From UBA2334 sp964396895 (lineage in GTDB: Bacteria > Pseudomonadota > Gammaproteobacteria > Burkholderiales > Burkholderiaceae_C), in assembly GCA_964396895.1 (NCBI GenBank), contig CAYNGJ010000018.1, positions 1-64,000 of the forward strand: a DNA stretch of 64,000 nt, read 5' to 3'. The notes under the pieces are model-generated. The model was given only the letters and a program-made list of their open reading frames with translations. It made no database searches and was not told where the DNA came from. Shown here one piece after another: positions 17,373-26,053 of the stretch. How positions within the stretch are numbered: position 1 is the first letter of the stretch; the number at the start of each line of letters is the position of its first letter. The position numbers and the translations under genes were made by a program.

Positions 17373-18332
17373 ATGGAACAACATTCACGCATTTACGTGG
17401 CAGGCCACCGGGGCCTGGTGGGCTCTGCCTTGGTGCGGCGCCTGCAGCCACACCACGGCCACCTGATCACCCGCACCCATGCCGAGCTGGACCTGACCAA
17501 CGCGGCGGCGGTGGACGCCTTTTTTGCCACCGAAAAGCCCGAACACGTGTTTTTGGCGGCGGCCAAGGTGGGGGGCATCCTGGCCAACAACACCTACCCG
17601 GGCGGGTTCATCCGCGACAACCTGGCCATTCAGACCAATGTCATCCACTCGGCGTGGCAGCATGGGGTCAAGCGTTTGCTGTTTTTGGGCTCGAGCTGCA
17701 TTTTTCCGCGCGATTGCCCGCAGCCCATGAAAGAGTCGTTCCTGCTGACCGGACCGCTGGAGCCCACCAACCGCCCCTACGCGGTGGCCAAAATTGCGGG
17801 CATTGAAATGTGCTCGGCCTACAACCGCCAGTACGGCACACGGTTTTTGGCGGTCATGCCCACCAACCTGTATGGCGCCAACGACAACCACGACCTCGCC
17901 AACAGCCATGTGCTGCCCGCGCTGATCCGCAAGTTTCACGAGGCCAAGCAGCGGGGCGATGCGGCGGTGACCGCCTGGGGCACGGGCAGCCCACGGCGGG
18001 AGTTCCTGTTCAGCGACGACATGGCCGACGCGTGCGCCCACCTCATGGGTTTGGCCAACGCGGCGTTCGACGGGCTGCTGGCCGAGTACCCGCCGCTGGT
18101 GAACGTGGGCTGTGGCACTGACCTGACCATCCGCGAACTCACCGAGTTGGTGCGCGAGGCCGTGGGTTTTGCCGGGCACATTGAATGGGACCGCACCAAA
18201 CCGGACGGCACCCCCCGCAAGTTGCTCGACGTCTCACGCCTGCAGGCCCTGGGTTGGCAACCCAAAACGGGGCTGAAAGAGGGCATAAAAATTGCGTACG
18301 CTGATTTTGTGGCCAAACAACCAACAAACTGA
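17373..18332 (+). CDS. fcl: GDP-L-fucose synthase
   Basis: 319 residues. The NADP-binding GHRGLVGSALVRR is at the N-terminus, GSSCIFPRDCPQPMKE and YAVAKIAGIEM give the catalytic Ser, Tyr and Lys, and LYGANDNHD follows. It epimerises and reduces GDP-4-keto-6-deoxymannose to GDP-L-fucose. The dehydratase Gmd that makes its substrate is not in this window. ATG 17373 is preferred over an in-frame upstream extension into the wcaJ gene. Confidence 0.93.
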   Translation: MEQHSRIYVAGHRGLVGSALVRRLQPHHGHLITRTHAELDLTNAAAVDAFFATEKPEHVFLAAAKVGGILANNTYPGGFIRDNLAIQTNVIHSAWQHGVKRLLFLGSSCIFPRDCPQPMKESFLLTGPLEPTNRPYAVAKIAGIEMCSAYNRQYGTRFLAVMPTNLYGANDNHDLANSHVLPALIRKFHEAKQRGDAAVTAWGTGSPRREFLFSDDMADACAHLMGLANAAFDGLLAEYPPLVNVGCGTDLTIRELTELVREAVGFAGHIEWDRTKPDGTPRKLLDVSRLQALGWQPKTGLKEGIKIAYADFVAKQPTN

Positions 18333-18372
18333 AAAAATGGCGCCAGTTGTGGGTTTGACGGGTCTAAAAGTG

Positions 18373-18401
18373 TTGGTGTGTGGTGGGGTTTCGGCTAATA
18401 T
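18373..18401 (+). promoter_or_regulatory. Probable sigma-70 promoter
   Basis: TTGGTG at 18373-18378 and TAATAT at 18396-18401 are separated by 17 bases, in the only non-coding gap before the small secreted-protein gene at 18434. The -10 element is near consensus and stands out in this GC-rich region. Confidence 0.5.
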
Positions 18402-18433
18402 TGGCCATCAAGGTTCATTCAAGGAGAGGCGTT

Positions 18434-18934
18434 ATGTTTAAAAAATTGGCAGTGGCAACGGCGGTTGCCTTGTTCACACTGGGCGCACAGGCCCAGTTCA
18501 CGTCCGGCATGTCATCCGACGCGCTGGCCACTGAAATCCAGGCCCGCAAAAACAGCGGCCAAACGGTCGATGTCATCGCGGCAGCGGCAGCCGCCACCCA
18601 GGGCGGCAACATCAGCGCACTGGTCACCGCCATGATCAGCCAAGGCTTGGACGGCGCCGGCGTGGTGCGTGCGGTCATCGCGGCGTTTGGCGCCACCGAT
18701 TCCGTCACCCTCTCTGTGCTGGCCGCCGCCCAGGCAGCCGGTGTCAGCGCCACCGATGCGCGCAACGCCGCCATTTTGGCCGGTGCCAACACCAACGTGG
18801 TGTTCACCGCTACCGCCGCCGGTGGTGGTGGCGATGCCGGTGGTGGTGGCATTGGTGGTGGCGGTGGCAACTTCTTCTCTGGCCCCCGTTCCACCTTCAT
18901 CGGCGGCGGCGGCTCTGCCATCAGCCGCAGCTGA
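18434..18934 (+). CDS. Small secreted Ala/Gly-rich protein
   Basis: 166 residues, unrecognised. It starts behind an AAGGAG sequence and has a clear signal peptide (KKLAVATAVALFTLGAQAQ). The mature part is Ala/Thr/Ser-rich and helical, then turns into Gly tracts of three to five residues (about residues 130-160) ending in SAISRS. Low-complexity Gly-rich ends occur in surface or matrix proteins, but no known anchor or sorting motif is visible. It has its own promoter-like sequence and a strong terminator, so it may be expressed separately from, and more highly than, the EPS genes around it. Confidence 0.75.
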   Translation: MFKKLAVATAVALFTLGAQAQFTSGMSSDALATEIQARKNSGQTVDVIAAAAAATQGGNISALVTAMISQGLDGAGVVRAVIAAFGATDSVTLSVLAAAQAAGVSATDARNAAILAGANTNVVFTATAAGGGGDAGGGGIGGGGGNFFSGPRSTFIGGGGSAISRS

Positions 18935-18952
18935 TCGGTCCCGTCCCCTGTG

Positions 18953-18979
18953 AAAAGGCAGCCTGTGCTGCCTTTTTTT
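18953..18979 (+). terminator. Rho-independent terminator after the small secreted-protein gene
   Basis: A perfect 10-bp stem (AAAAGGCAGC / GCTGCCTTTT) with a CTGT loop, followed by further T residues. It lies 18 bases behind the stop at 18934. Confidence 0.88.
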
Positions 18980-19011
18980 GCGCCTGTTGTGCACCACCCG
19001 GCGGTCTGACC

Positions 19012-20445
19012 ATGCCCAAAATACCCCCGTCTTCGGCCATGGCGGCCGATGTGAACGACCAACCCGTTTTCTGGGCCCTGCTGGGCCTGCTGGCCTGGGC
19101 ACCGTTGCCCTTGGGCAGCAACCGCACCTTGCCCGTGGCCATCATGGTGGTGTGGTCGGTGTGCCTGGTGCTGGGCATGCTGTGGTGTTGGCGCAAACAC
19201 GCCAGTCTGGCCTGGGCCCAGGTGGCCCGTTTCTCCTGGCCGTTGGCCTGCCTGGCGCTGCTGACGGCCTGGGTCTGGCTGCAAACCTTGCCGCTGCCCG
19301 CCGAGTGGCTGCAGCTGCTGTCGCCCGAGGCGTGGGCGGTGCAGGCCGACTTGCCGCAGCAGCACATTTCACTGGACGTGCACCAGACCCGCGTGTTGGC
19401 GGCCCTCTCGGTGTGTTTGGCGTGTGTGTTTTTGGTGGTGGTGCTCACGGTGCGCGACCACGCCCGCCTTGACCGGCTGGCCCTCTGGCTGGTGTTGGTG
19501 GCGGCGGTGCAGGCGGTGGTGGCCATTGCCTTGTACTCGGTCAAGGCCAAATACTTTGTGTTTTATTTCGAGGTGGTTCACGACCGGGTCAAGGGCAGTT
19601 ACTCGTACCACAACCTCATGGCGGGCTACCTGGTGCTGTGCCTGTCGGTGGGCATTGGCCTGATGCTGGCGCGCCTGGGGGGCACCCAGCCCGCACCGGC
19701 CAGCTGGAAGGAGCGCACGGTTCGGCTGTTCCAGTTCATGCTCAGCCCCAAAATGCTGCTGCGCATGGTGCTGGTGGTGCTGGTCATTGCCCTGGTGCTG
19801 ACGCGCTCGCGCATGGGCAACTCGGCGTTTTTCATCGCGCTGCTGGTGGTGGGGCTGCTCACGCTGGCGCTCACACGCCGGTCTGCCCCCGCCATGGTGG
19901 CACTCATCGTGAGCCTCATGGTGGTGGACGTGGTGGTGGTGGGCACCTGGGTGGGCCTCGAGAAGGTGGTCAACCGGCTCGAAGAAACCACCATGACCAC
20001 CGCGCAGGGCGGGCGCGAAGAGTCGGTGGAGGCCCGTCAGGACGCGGCCCGCCACGCGGTGGACCTGTACAGCGCTTTCCCCCTGACGGGCACGGGCGCC
20101 GGCACTTTTTACAACTCGTACATCCGTTACCGCACGCTGGCCAAGGGGTACTTCGACCACGCGCACAACGACTACATCGAGCTCGCCGCCGACCTGGGGG
20201 CCGTGGGCATGGTGCTGTTGGGGGGGCTGGTGGGGTCCACGGTGGTGGTCAGTGCCATCAACCTGGCCAGGCGTCGCTCGTCGCTGCCGCGCGGCATGTC
20301 GTTTGGGGTGATGATGGCGGTGGTGGCCATGGCCATTCACAGCACGGTGGACTTCAACCTCCAGATTCCGGCCAACGCCATGCTGATGGTGGTGGTGCTG
20401 GCCATGGGCTGGGTGGCGTACCGGTTGCCGTCGGGCCGAACGTGA
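19012..20445 (+). CDS. O-antigen ligase/polymerase family membrane protein
   Basis: 477 residues with about ten to twelve membrane helices and a large periplasmic loop in the second half, where GTGAGTFYNSYIRYR and FDHAHNDYIELAADLG occur; the HxxY/N-D motif is typical of WaaL/Wzy-type proteins. It would polymerise or ligate the undecaprenyl-linked polysaccharide in the periplasm. An alternative start is ATG 19039. It follows a terminator, so it probably has its own promoter. With the protein at the left edge, the locus has two candidate polymerase/ligase proteins. Confidence 0.85.
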   Translation: MPKIPPSSAMAADVNDQPVFWALLGLLAWAPLPLGSNRTLPVAIMVVWSVCLVLGMLWCWRKHASLAWAQVARFSWPLACLALLTAWVWLQTLPLPAEWLQLLSPEAWAVQADLPQQHISLDVHQTRVLAALSVCLACVFLVVVLTVRDHARLDRLALWLVLVAAVQAVVAIALYSVKAKYFVFYFEVVHDRVKGSYSYHNLMAGYLVLCLSVGIGLMLARLGGTQPAPASWKERTVRLFQFMLSPKMLLRMVLVVLVIALVLTRSRMGNSAFFIALLVVGLLTLALTRRSAPAMVALIVSLMVVDVVVVGTWVGLEKVVNRLEETTMTTAQGGREESVEARQDAARHAVDLYSAFPLTGTGAGTFYNSYIRYRTLAKGYFDHAHNDYIELAADLGAVGMVLLGGLVGSTVVVSAINLARRRSSLPRGMSFGVMMAVVAMAIHSTVDFNLQIPANAMLMVVVLAMGWVAYRLPSGRT

Positions 20446-20473
20446 TGCACCAGGGTATTCAGGGAGATCGGGC

Positions 20474-22420
20474 ATGACACTGCGCAGACAGTTGTTTTGG
20501 GCACTTTCGGTGCTGTTTTTGGTGGTGCTGGCGGGGGTGCTGGTGCTCAACGTGCGGGGCACCCGCGACTATTTGCAAGAGCAGTTGGGGTCGCACGCGC
20601 AGGACGCGGCCACCTCGCTGTCCCTGCCCCTGGCACAGGCCATGACGCGGGGCGACGCTGTGCTCACCCAAATGCAGCTCGAAAGTGTGTTTGACCGGGG
20701 GTTTTTTCAGCGCATGGTGGTCATTGACCCCAAAGGCGAGGTGCTGGTCAGCAAAGAGCTGCCCGACAAGGTGGCCGATGTGCCGCTGTGGTTCAGCCGC
20801 TGGTTTGCCCTGAACCCGCCGGGTGGCGAGGCGTTCATCACCTCGGGCTGGCGCCAGTTGGGCAAGGTGGTGGTGGTGAGCCAGCCCGCCCACGCCTACC
20901 AGTACCTCTGGACGTCGGCCAACGAGTTGGCGCTGTGGATTGGCCTGGTGTACCTGCTGGCCCTGCTGGCCACCCATGTGTTGCTGCAGTACGTGCTCAA
21001 CCCGCTCTATGCCATTGAGCGCACGGCCAAGGCCATCCAGGAAAAGCGGTTCGAGCAAATCACCGTGACCCCCAAGGCGCGCGAGCTGGCCAGGGTGGTG
21101 CGCGCCATGAACAACATGTCGCGCCGCATCGCCGAAATCATCCGCGATGAGGTGGCCAGGGCCGATGGCCTGCGCAAACAGGTGCTGCAAGACGAGGTCA
21201 CTGGCCTCGACAACCGCCGGGGCTTTGACCTGCGGCTGCAAACCCTGCTCGAAGGCCGCGACGCCATGGCCCATGGCCTGGTGCTGGGCATGGAGGTGAA
21301 CCACCTCAAAACCTTCAACACCGGCACCAGCTACCAAAAGGGCAATGCCTTGCTGCAGGCCGTGGCCGAGCGGGCGCAGGCCGAGCTGGGCAAGCCCCTG
21401 CGCATTGCCGCCAGGCTGGGCGGGGCGTCGTTCGGGTTTGTGCTGGCCGACCTCACGCTGGAACAAGGCCGCCACATCAGCCAGCAGTTGCAGGCGGCCT
21501 TGTTGCAGGTGTTTAGCCAGCACGACCCCGATGGCCAGGTGTCGTTCAGCCTGGGGGCGGTGTACTTTGCCGAGGGCCGCAAAAAGGGTGACCTGATGGC
21601 CCGCTTGGACATGGCCATAGAGGCGGCGCGGCAAACCGGCCTCAATTCCCTGCAGTTGCTCAGCAACGACCCGTCAGGGCAAGACACCTTGGGCTCGCTG
21701 GGCTGGCGCGACCTCATCGCCAACGCGCTGCAGGAGGGGCGCTGGAGCCTGTTTGGCCAGCCGGTGCAGTATTTCACCAGCGGGCAGACGCTGCACCTGG
21801 AGGTCATGGGCCGTCTGGTGGACCAGGGCGGGCAGATGGTGCAGGCGTCCAGCTTCATCCCCATGGCCATTCGCCACCGGCTCATGCCGGCGGTGGACCA
21901 GGCCATCATCACACTGGCCCGGGCCTACCTGTTGTCGCCTGGGGCTGCGGCGCAGCCGCTGGCCATCAACGTGTCGGTGCAAAGCCTGGAGCACCGCCCG
22001 TTTGTGGACTGGTTGCAGGCCCAGTTGACCGGCTTGGGCGCGCAGGCCGCGCGCCTGTCGTTCGAGGTGTCGTGTTACGGTTGCTCGCAAGATCTGGAGG
22101 CGGCGCGTCGCTTTGCCACCCTGGTGCGTGCGTCCGGGGCCAAGTTTGGCATTGACCGCCTGGGGCTGGACCCCATTTCTGCCACTGTGCTCCAGGCGCT
22201 GCCGCCCGACTACGTCAAGCTCGACAGCACCCTGGTGCTGCAAGAGCTGGAGGCCGAGGCGGCCTTGAAATGGGTCAGCTCCATGGTGTTGCTGGCCCGC
22301 TCGCTGGACGCGCAGGTCATCGCACAGGGGGTGGAAACCCCGGCGCAGGCCGCACAGTTGCGTGGCACCCACGACGCTGCGCAGGGTTTCCTGTTTGGCG
22401 CACCCGCACCGCTGGTTTGA
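20474..22420 (+). CDS. LapD-like c-di-GMP receptor with degenerate GGDEF and EAL domains
   Basis: 648 residues. A first membrane helix (about 6-28), a periplasmic LapD/MoxY-type sensor domain and a second helix (about 155-178) lead into a HAMP-like linker, a GGDEF-fold domain from about 235 and an EAL-fold domain from about 420. The catalytic GGDEF is GGASF, and the EAL signature is EVM (LHLEVMGRL); the later catalytic segments read FEVSCYG and GIDRLGLD. Both enzyme activities are therefore probably lost, as in LapD, which binds c-di-GMP and signals outward to a periplasmic protease. It is encoded between the ligase and the second wcaJ, suggesting control of polysaccharide or adhesin display. 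No LapG gene is visible here. Confidence 0.85.
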   Translation: MTLRRQLFWALSVLFLVVLAGVLVLNVRGTRDYLQEQLGSHAQDAATSLSLPLAQAMTRGDAVLTQMQLESVFDRGFFQRMVVIDPKGEVLVSKELPDKVADVPLWFSRWFALNPPGGEAFITSGWRQLGKVVVVSQPAHAYQYLWTSANELALWIGLVYLLALLATHVLLQYVLNPLYAIERTAKAIQEKRFEQITVTPKARELARVVRAMNNMSRRIAEIIRDEVARADGLRKQVLQDEVTGLDNRRGFDLRLQTLLEGRDAMAHGLVLGMEVNHLKTFNTGTSYQKGNALLQAVAERAQAELGKPLRIAARLGGASFGFVLADLTLEQGRHISQQLQAALLQVFSQHDPDGQVSFSLGAVYFAEGRKKGDLMARLDMAIEAARQTGLNSLQLLSNDPSGQDTLGSLGWRDLIANALQEGRWSLFGQPVQYFTSGQTLHLEVMGRLVDQGGQMVQASSFIPMAIRHRLMPAVDQAIITLARAYLLSPGAAAQPLAINVSVQSLEHRPFVDWLQAQLTGLGAQAARLSFEVSCYGCSQDLEAARRFATLVRASGAKFGIDRLGLDPISATVLQALPPDYVKLDSTLVLQELEAEAALKWVSSMVLLARSLDAQVIAQGVETPAQAAQLRGTHDAAQGFLFGAPAPLV

Positions 22421-22569
22421 GCTCCGCCGCCCACCCGGGCGGTGGATACCCGAAAACCACCGCATAGAATGCGCCTTTTCCCGCACAGCGGGTGTGACTG
22501 GGCAATGGCTACAACAATGGGCAATGGTTTGGGTGGGCGTGGGCGCAGCGGCGGCAGAGGGCTGACCGC

Positions 22570-23898
22570 ATGATGCGTTTTGGCATTTATGCCATGGATT
22601 GGGCCGCCTTCGCCCTGGCGGGCGTGCTGACCTACTGGTTGCGCTTCGACATGGACGTGCAACCCATAGACCGGCCATTTTCCCAGCTCATTTTCGGTGC
22701 GGCCACGGTGATGCTGCTGGTGTCGTCCATGATTTACCGCTCTTGGCGCGGTGGCCAGTTGCTGGCCATGCTGGGGCGGGTGGGCCTGGGCTGGCTGGTG
22801 ACCTGGGGCATGGTCATGACCTGGCTGGTGCTCACCCAGACGGGCACCGACTATTCCCGCCTGTGGCTGGGGTCGTGGGCGGTGGCCTCGCTGCTGTTTT
22901 CGTGGCTGGCCCGTGCCATGGCCTACCTGATGATGTCCGGCTTGCGCAGCATGGGGGTCAACCACCTGCGGGTGCTGCTGGTGGGTTCGGGTGACACCGT
23001 GGCTTCGGTGCGCAAGCGCGTCAAGGCATCGGCCTGGACGGGCTACAAGGTGGTGGGGGTGTCCGACGGCCTGAACGAAAAGGCACTGGACTTTGCCATT
23101 TCCAGCCTGGAGCCCGACGAGGTCTGGATTTGCCAGCCCCCGGGCGACATGAAGGTCATCCAGCAAATCATGCACGCGCTGCGCCACAGCACGGCCAACA
23201 TCCGCCTGCTGCCCGACATGGGTATGTTCAACCTCATGAACCACGGCATGACGCAGGTGTTGGGCCTGCCCATGCTCGACATTTCCAGCTCGCCCATGGC
23301 TGGGTTCAACCTGGTGGTGAAGTGGCTGGAAGACAAGCTGCTGGCCGCCGTCATTTTGGTGCTGATCGCGCCCGTCATGCTGGGCATTGCGTTGGCGGTC
23401 AAGTTCACCTCGCCGGGGCCGGTCATCTTTAGGCAAAAGCGCAACGGCTGGAACGGTGAAACCATCAACATCTACAAGTTTCGCAGCATGTACCTGCACC
23501 AGGACGAGCCGGATTCCGTCACGCAGGCCACCAAGGGCGATGCGCGCGTGACCCCGCTGGGCCGGGTGCTGCGTGCCACCAGTCTGGATGAGCTGCCGCA
23601 GTTCATCAACGTGCTGCAGGGCCGCATGAGTGTGGTGGGCCCGCGCCCGCACGCCGTGGCGCACAACCTGGAGTACCGCGAGCTGATTCCGCGCTACATG
23701 CTGCGGCACAAGGTCAAGCCCGGCATCACGGGGTGGGCGCAGGTCAACGGTCTGCGTGGCGAGACCGACACCATCGAGAAAATGGAGGCCCGCGTCCAGG
23801 CCGACCTCTACTACATCGAGAACTGGTCGCTCTGGCTGGACCTCAAGATCGTGTTCATGACCATCTTCAAAGGCTTTGTGAACCGCAACGCCTACTGA
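22570..23898 (+). CDS. wcaJ: Undecaprenyl-phosphate glucose phosphotransferase, copy 2
   Basis: 442 residues with the same architecture as copy 1. From about residue 175 to the end the two are nearly collinear and share long identical runs (HALRHSTANIRL, VGPRPHAVAHN, YMLRHKVKPGITGWAQVNG). The N-terminal membrane part is more divergent. Either GTG/ATG near 22570 or ATG 22573 may start translation. A 149-base gap separates it from the LapD-like gene; a TAGAAT-like -10 at about 22465 is possible. The gene ends convergently, 10 bases from the ABC-F gene. The paralogue may start a second polymer or give redundant initiation. Confidence 0.9.
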   Translation: MMRFGIYAMDWAAFALAGVLTYWLRFDMDVQPIDRPFSQLIFGAATVMLLVSSMIYRSWRGGQLLAMLGRVGLGWLVTWGMVMTWLVLTQTGTDYSRLWLGSWAVASLLFSWLARAMAYLMMSGLRSMGVNHLRVLLVGSGDTVASVRKRVKASAWTGYKVVGVSDGLNEKALDFAISSLEPDEVWICQPPGDMKVIQQIMHALRHSTANIRLLPDMGMFNLMNHGMTQVLGLPMLDISSSPMAGFNLVVKWLEDKLLAAVILVLIAPVMLGIALAVKFTSPGPVIFRQKRNGWNGETINIYKFRSMYLHQDEPDSVTQATKGDARVTPLGRVLRATSLDELPQFINVLQGRMSVVGPRPHAVAHNLEYRELIPRYMLRHKVKPGITGWAQVNGLRGETDTIEKMEARVQADLYYIENWSLWLDLKIVFMTIFKGFVNRNAY

Positions 23899-23908
23899 GG
23901 CGCAGCGC

Positions 23909-26053
23909 TCAGGGCGTGGCGGTGGCGGCTTCGGCCTGCTCGGCTTGCTCCACCAGCTCGTGCAGTTCCAGCCAGCGCAGCTCCAGGGTGTCTTGCTCGT
24001 CGGCCAGCAGCTTCAGGGTTTTGCCCGCGCTGGCCATGTCCGCCGGACTCATGGGGCGGGTGAGGGCGTCTTCCAGCGTGGCCTGCTCGGTGGCTATGGC
24101 GGGCAGGCGGGCGTCAATGGCCTCCAGCTCCTTGCGCCAGGGGCGGGTGGCGGCGGCCAGGCGCTGGCGGCGCTCGGCGTCGAGCTTGCGTTGCTCGGCC
24201 GGGTTGCGGCGGACCCCTTCGTTGGGGGCCATGGAATTTATGCTTTTTTGGCCTCCAGCGCTTGCTGCTATTGAAGTGCTTGCTTCTGTTTTTTCTGCTG
24301 AACCGGTGGGCTCGGTTTTCAGGGCCTCGCGCAGGCGTTTGGCCTCGTCCAGCAAAAAGCGCTGGTAGTCGTCCAGATCGCCCTCAAAAGGCGCCACGCC
24401 GCCGCGCGCCACCAGCCAGAACTCGTCGCACACGGCACGCAGCAGGGCGCGGTCGTGGCTGACCAGCATGACCGTGCCCTCAAACCCGTTGAGCGCCATG
24501 GCCAGCGCCTCGCGGGTGGTCAGGTCCAGGTGGTTGGTGGGTTCGTCCAGCAGCAGCAGGTTGGGGCGTTGCCACACCACCATGCACAGCACCAGGCGGG
24601 CTTTTTCGCCGCCGCTCATGGTGCCCACGGGCTGGGCCACCATGTCGCCAATGAAACGGAAGGTGCCCAGGAAGTTGCGCAACTCTTGCTCGCGCGCCTG
24701 GGGGCTGACGTCTTTGGCCAGCCGCACCATGTGTTGCAGCGGTGTGTCGTCGGGGCGCAGCACGTCCAGCTCTTGCTGGGCAAAGTAGCCAATGGACAGG
24801 CCCTTGCCCTCGGTGAGCTGGCCCGCCATGGGGGCCATTTCGCGGGCAATGGTTTTCACCAGGGTGGATTTGCCCTGGCCGTTGGCGCCCAGAATGCCAA
24901 TGCGCTGGCCCGCCATCACGTTGCGGCTCACGCCCCTCAGAATGACCTTGTCGCCCGGCGCAATGTCGGGCAGCAGCTCACCGCGCGCCAGTTGCTCGGC
25001 CATGACGGTGGCGCTGTTGGCAAAGCCACGCTCGTCCACCGGGGCGTCAACCACCGCCAGCGGACGGGCCGGGATGGGCGCGGCCCGGTAGCCAAACGAC
25101 GCATCGCGCAGCGCCAGCATGGGGTTGGGCAGGTTCAGCGGCTCGCGGAACTCAAACTGGAAGTCGGCCGCCGTGAGCACGGGGGCCAGCTTTTCCATGC
25201 GCTCCAGTGCCTTGACCCGGCTTTGCGCCTGCTTGGCCTTGGTGGCCTTGGCCTTGAAGCGGTCAATGAACTTTTGCAGGTGGGCAATTTTGTCTTGCTG
25301 TTTGCCGTAAGCCTGTTGCTGCAACACCATTTGCTGCGCCCGCAATTCTTCAAACGCGGTGTAGTTGCCGCCGTAGCGGGTGAGCTGCCCGTTGTCGATG
25401 TGCAGCGTCACGCGGGTGATGGCGTCCAGAAACTCGCGGTCGTGGCTGATGACGATGAGCGTGCCCTCGTAGCGCTTCAACCAGCCCTCCAGCCACACCA
25501 GGGCGTCCAGGTCCAGGTGGTTGGTGGGCTCGTCCAGCAGCAGCAGGTCAGACGGGCACATCAGTGCGCGGGCCAGTTGCAGCCGCATGCGCCAACCGCC
25601 TGAAAAGCTGTTGACGGGCTTGTCCAGCTCACCCAGCTGGAAGCCCAGGCCCAAAATGAGCGTTTGGGCCCTGGCCTTGGCGTCGTGTGCGCCCGCGTCG
25701 TGCAGCAGGGCGTGGGCGTGGCCAATGGCCTCGCCGTTGCCCGATGCCTCAGCGGCGGCCAGCTCGGCCTGTGCACCGGTCAGCCGGGTGTCGCCGTCCA
25801 GCACAAAGGCCGTGGCGCCCTGGTCGGTCTCGGGCATGTGCTGGGCCACTTGGCCCATGTGCCAGTGGGGTGGCAGCAGAAAATCGCCGCCGTCTTCGTG
25901 CAGGCTGCCATTGAACAGCGCAAACAGGGTCGATTTGCCCGCCCCGTTGCGGCCCACCAAGCCCACTTTTTCGCCGGGGTTGATGGTGACGTTGGCACCG
26001 TCGAGCAGCACCTTGGTGCCCCGGCGCAGCGTCACGTTTTTGAGTTGGATCAT
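23909..26053 (-). CDS. ABC-F family ATPase (YheS-like)
   Basis: 714 residues. Two ABC domains in one chain, with GRNGAGKST and GANGQGKST Walker A motifs, SFSGGWRMRL and MSGGEKARL signatures, and LLLDEPTNHLDL Walker B motifs in both; no membrane helices. This is the ABC-F architecture of ribosome-associated translation factors; the N-terminus (IQLKNVTLRRGTKVLLDGAN) is closest to the YheS branch. A C-terminal extension with coiled-coil character follows domain two. An AT-rich mini-repeat codes for about 20 residues (near 585-606) at the junction to that extension. ATG overlaps the prmB stop. Confidence 0.9.
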   Translation of the reverse strand: MIQLKNVTLRRGTKVLLDGANVTINPGEKVGLVGRNGAGKSTLFALFNGSLHEDGGDFLLPPHWHMGQVAQHMPETDQGATAFVLDGDTRLTGAQAELAAAEASGNGEAIGHAHALLHDAGAHDAKARAQTLILGLGFQLGELDKPVNSFSGGWRMRLQLARALMCPSDLLLLDEPTNHLDLDALVWLEGWLKRYEGTLIVISHDREFLDAITRVTLHIDNGQLTRYGGNYTAFEELRAQQMVLQQQAYGKQQDKIAHLQKFIDRFKAKATKAKQAQSRVKALERMEKLAPVLTAADFQFEFREPLNLPNPMLALRDASFGYRAAPIPARPLAVVDAPVDERGFANSATVMAEQLARGELLPDIAPGDKVILRGVSRNVMAGQRIGILGANGQGKSTLVKTIAREMAPMAGQLTEGKGLSIGYFAQQELDVLRPDDTPLQHMVRLAKDVSPQAREQELRNFLGTFRFIGDMVAQPVGTMSGGEKARLVLCMVVWQRPNLLLLDEPTNHLDLTTREALAMALNGFEGTVMLVSHDRALLRAVCDEFWLVARGGVAPFEGDLDDYQRFLLDEAKRLREALKTEPTGSAEKTEASTSIAASAGGQKSINSMAPNEGVRRNPAEQRKLDAERRQRLAAATRPWRKELEAIDARLPAIATEQATLEDALTRPMSPADMASAGKTLKLLADEQDTLELRWLELHELVEQAEQAEAATATP
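24236..24298. repeat. Mini-repeat copy A, in frame inside the ABC-F gene
   Basis: AT-rich island in GC-rich coding DNA. On the plus strand it reads TTTTTTGGCCTCCAGCGCTTG, a short spacer, then GCTTCTGTTTTTTCTG. It is in reverse orientation relative to the copies in dapE, ligA and purL when each is read in its own coding direction. Translated as EKTEAS...ASAGGQKS with no frame change. Confidence 0.7.

Noticed and set aside
22427..22442. GC-rich hairpin after the LapD-like gene (CCGCCC-ACCC-GGGCGG)
   Set aside because: Six-base stem with no T tract; hairpins of this strength are frequent by chance at this GC content, so it is not called a terminator.
24455..25603. A 382-codon frame antisense to the ABC-F gene
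   Set aside because: Same reason: the sense strand has complete double ABC motifs and the antisense product is featureless.
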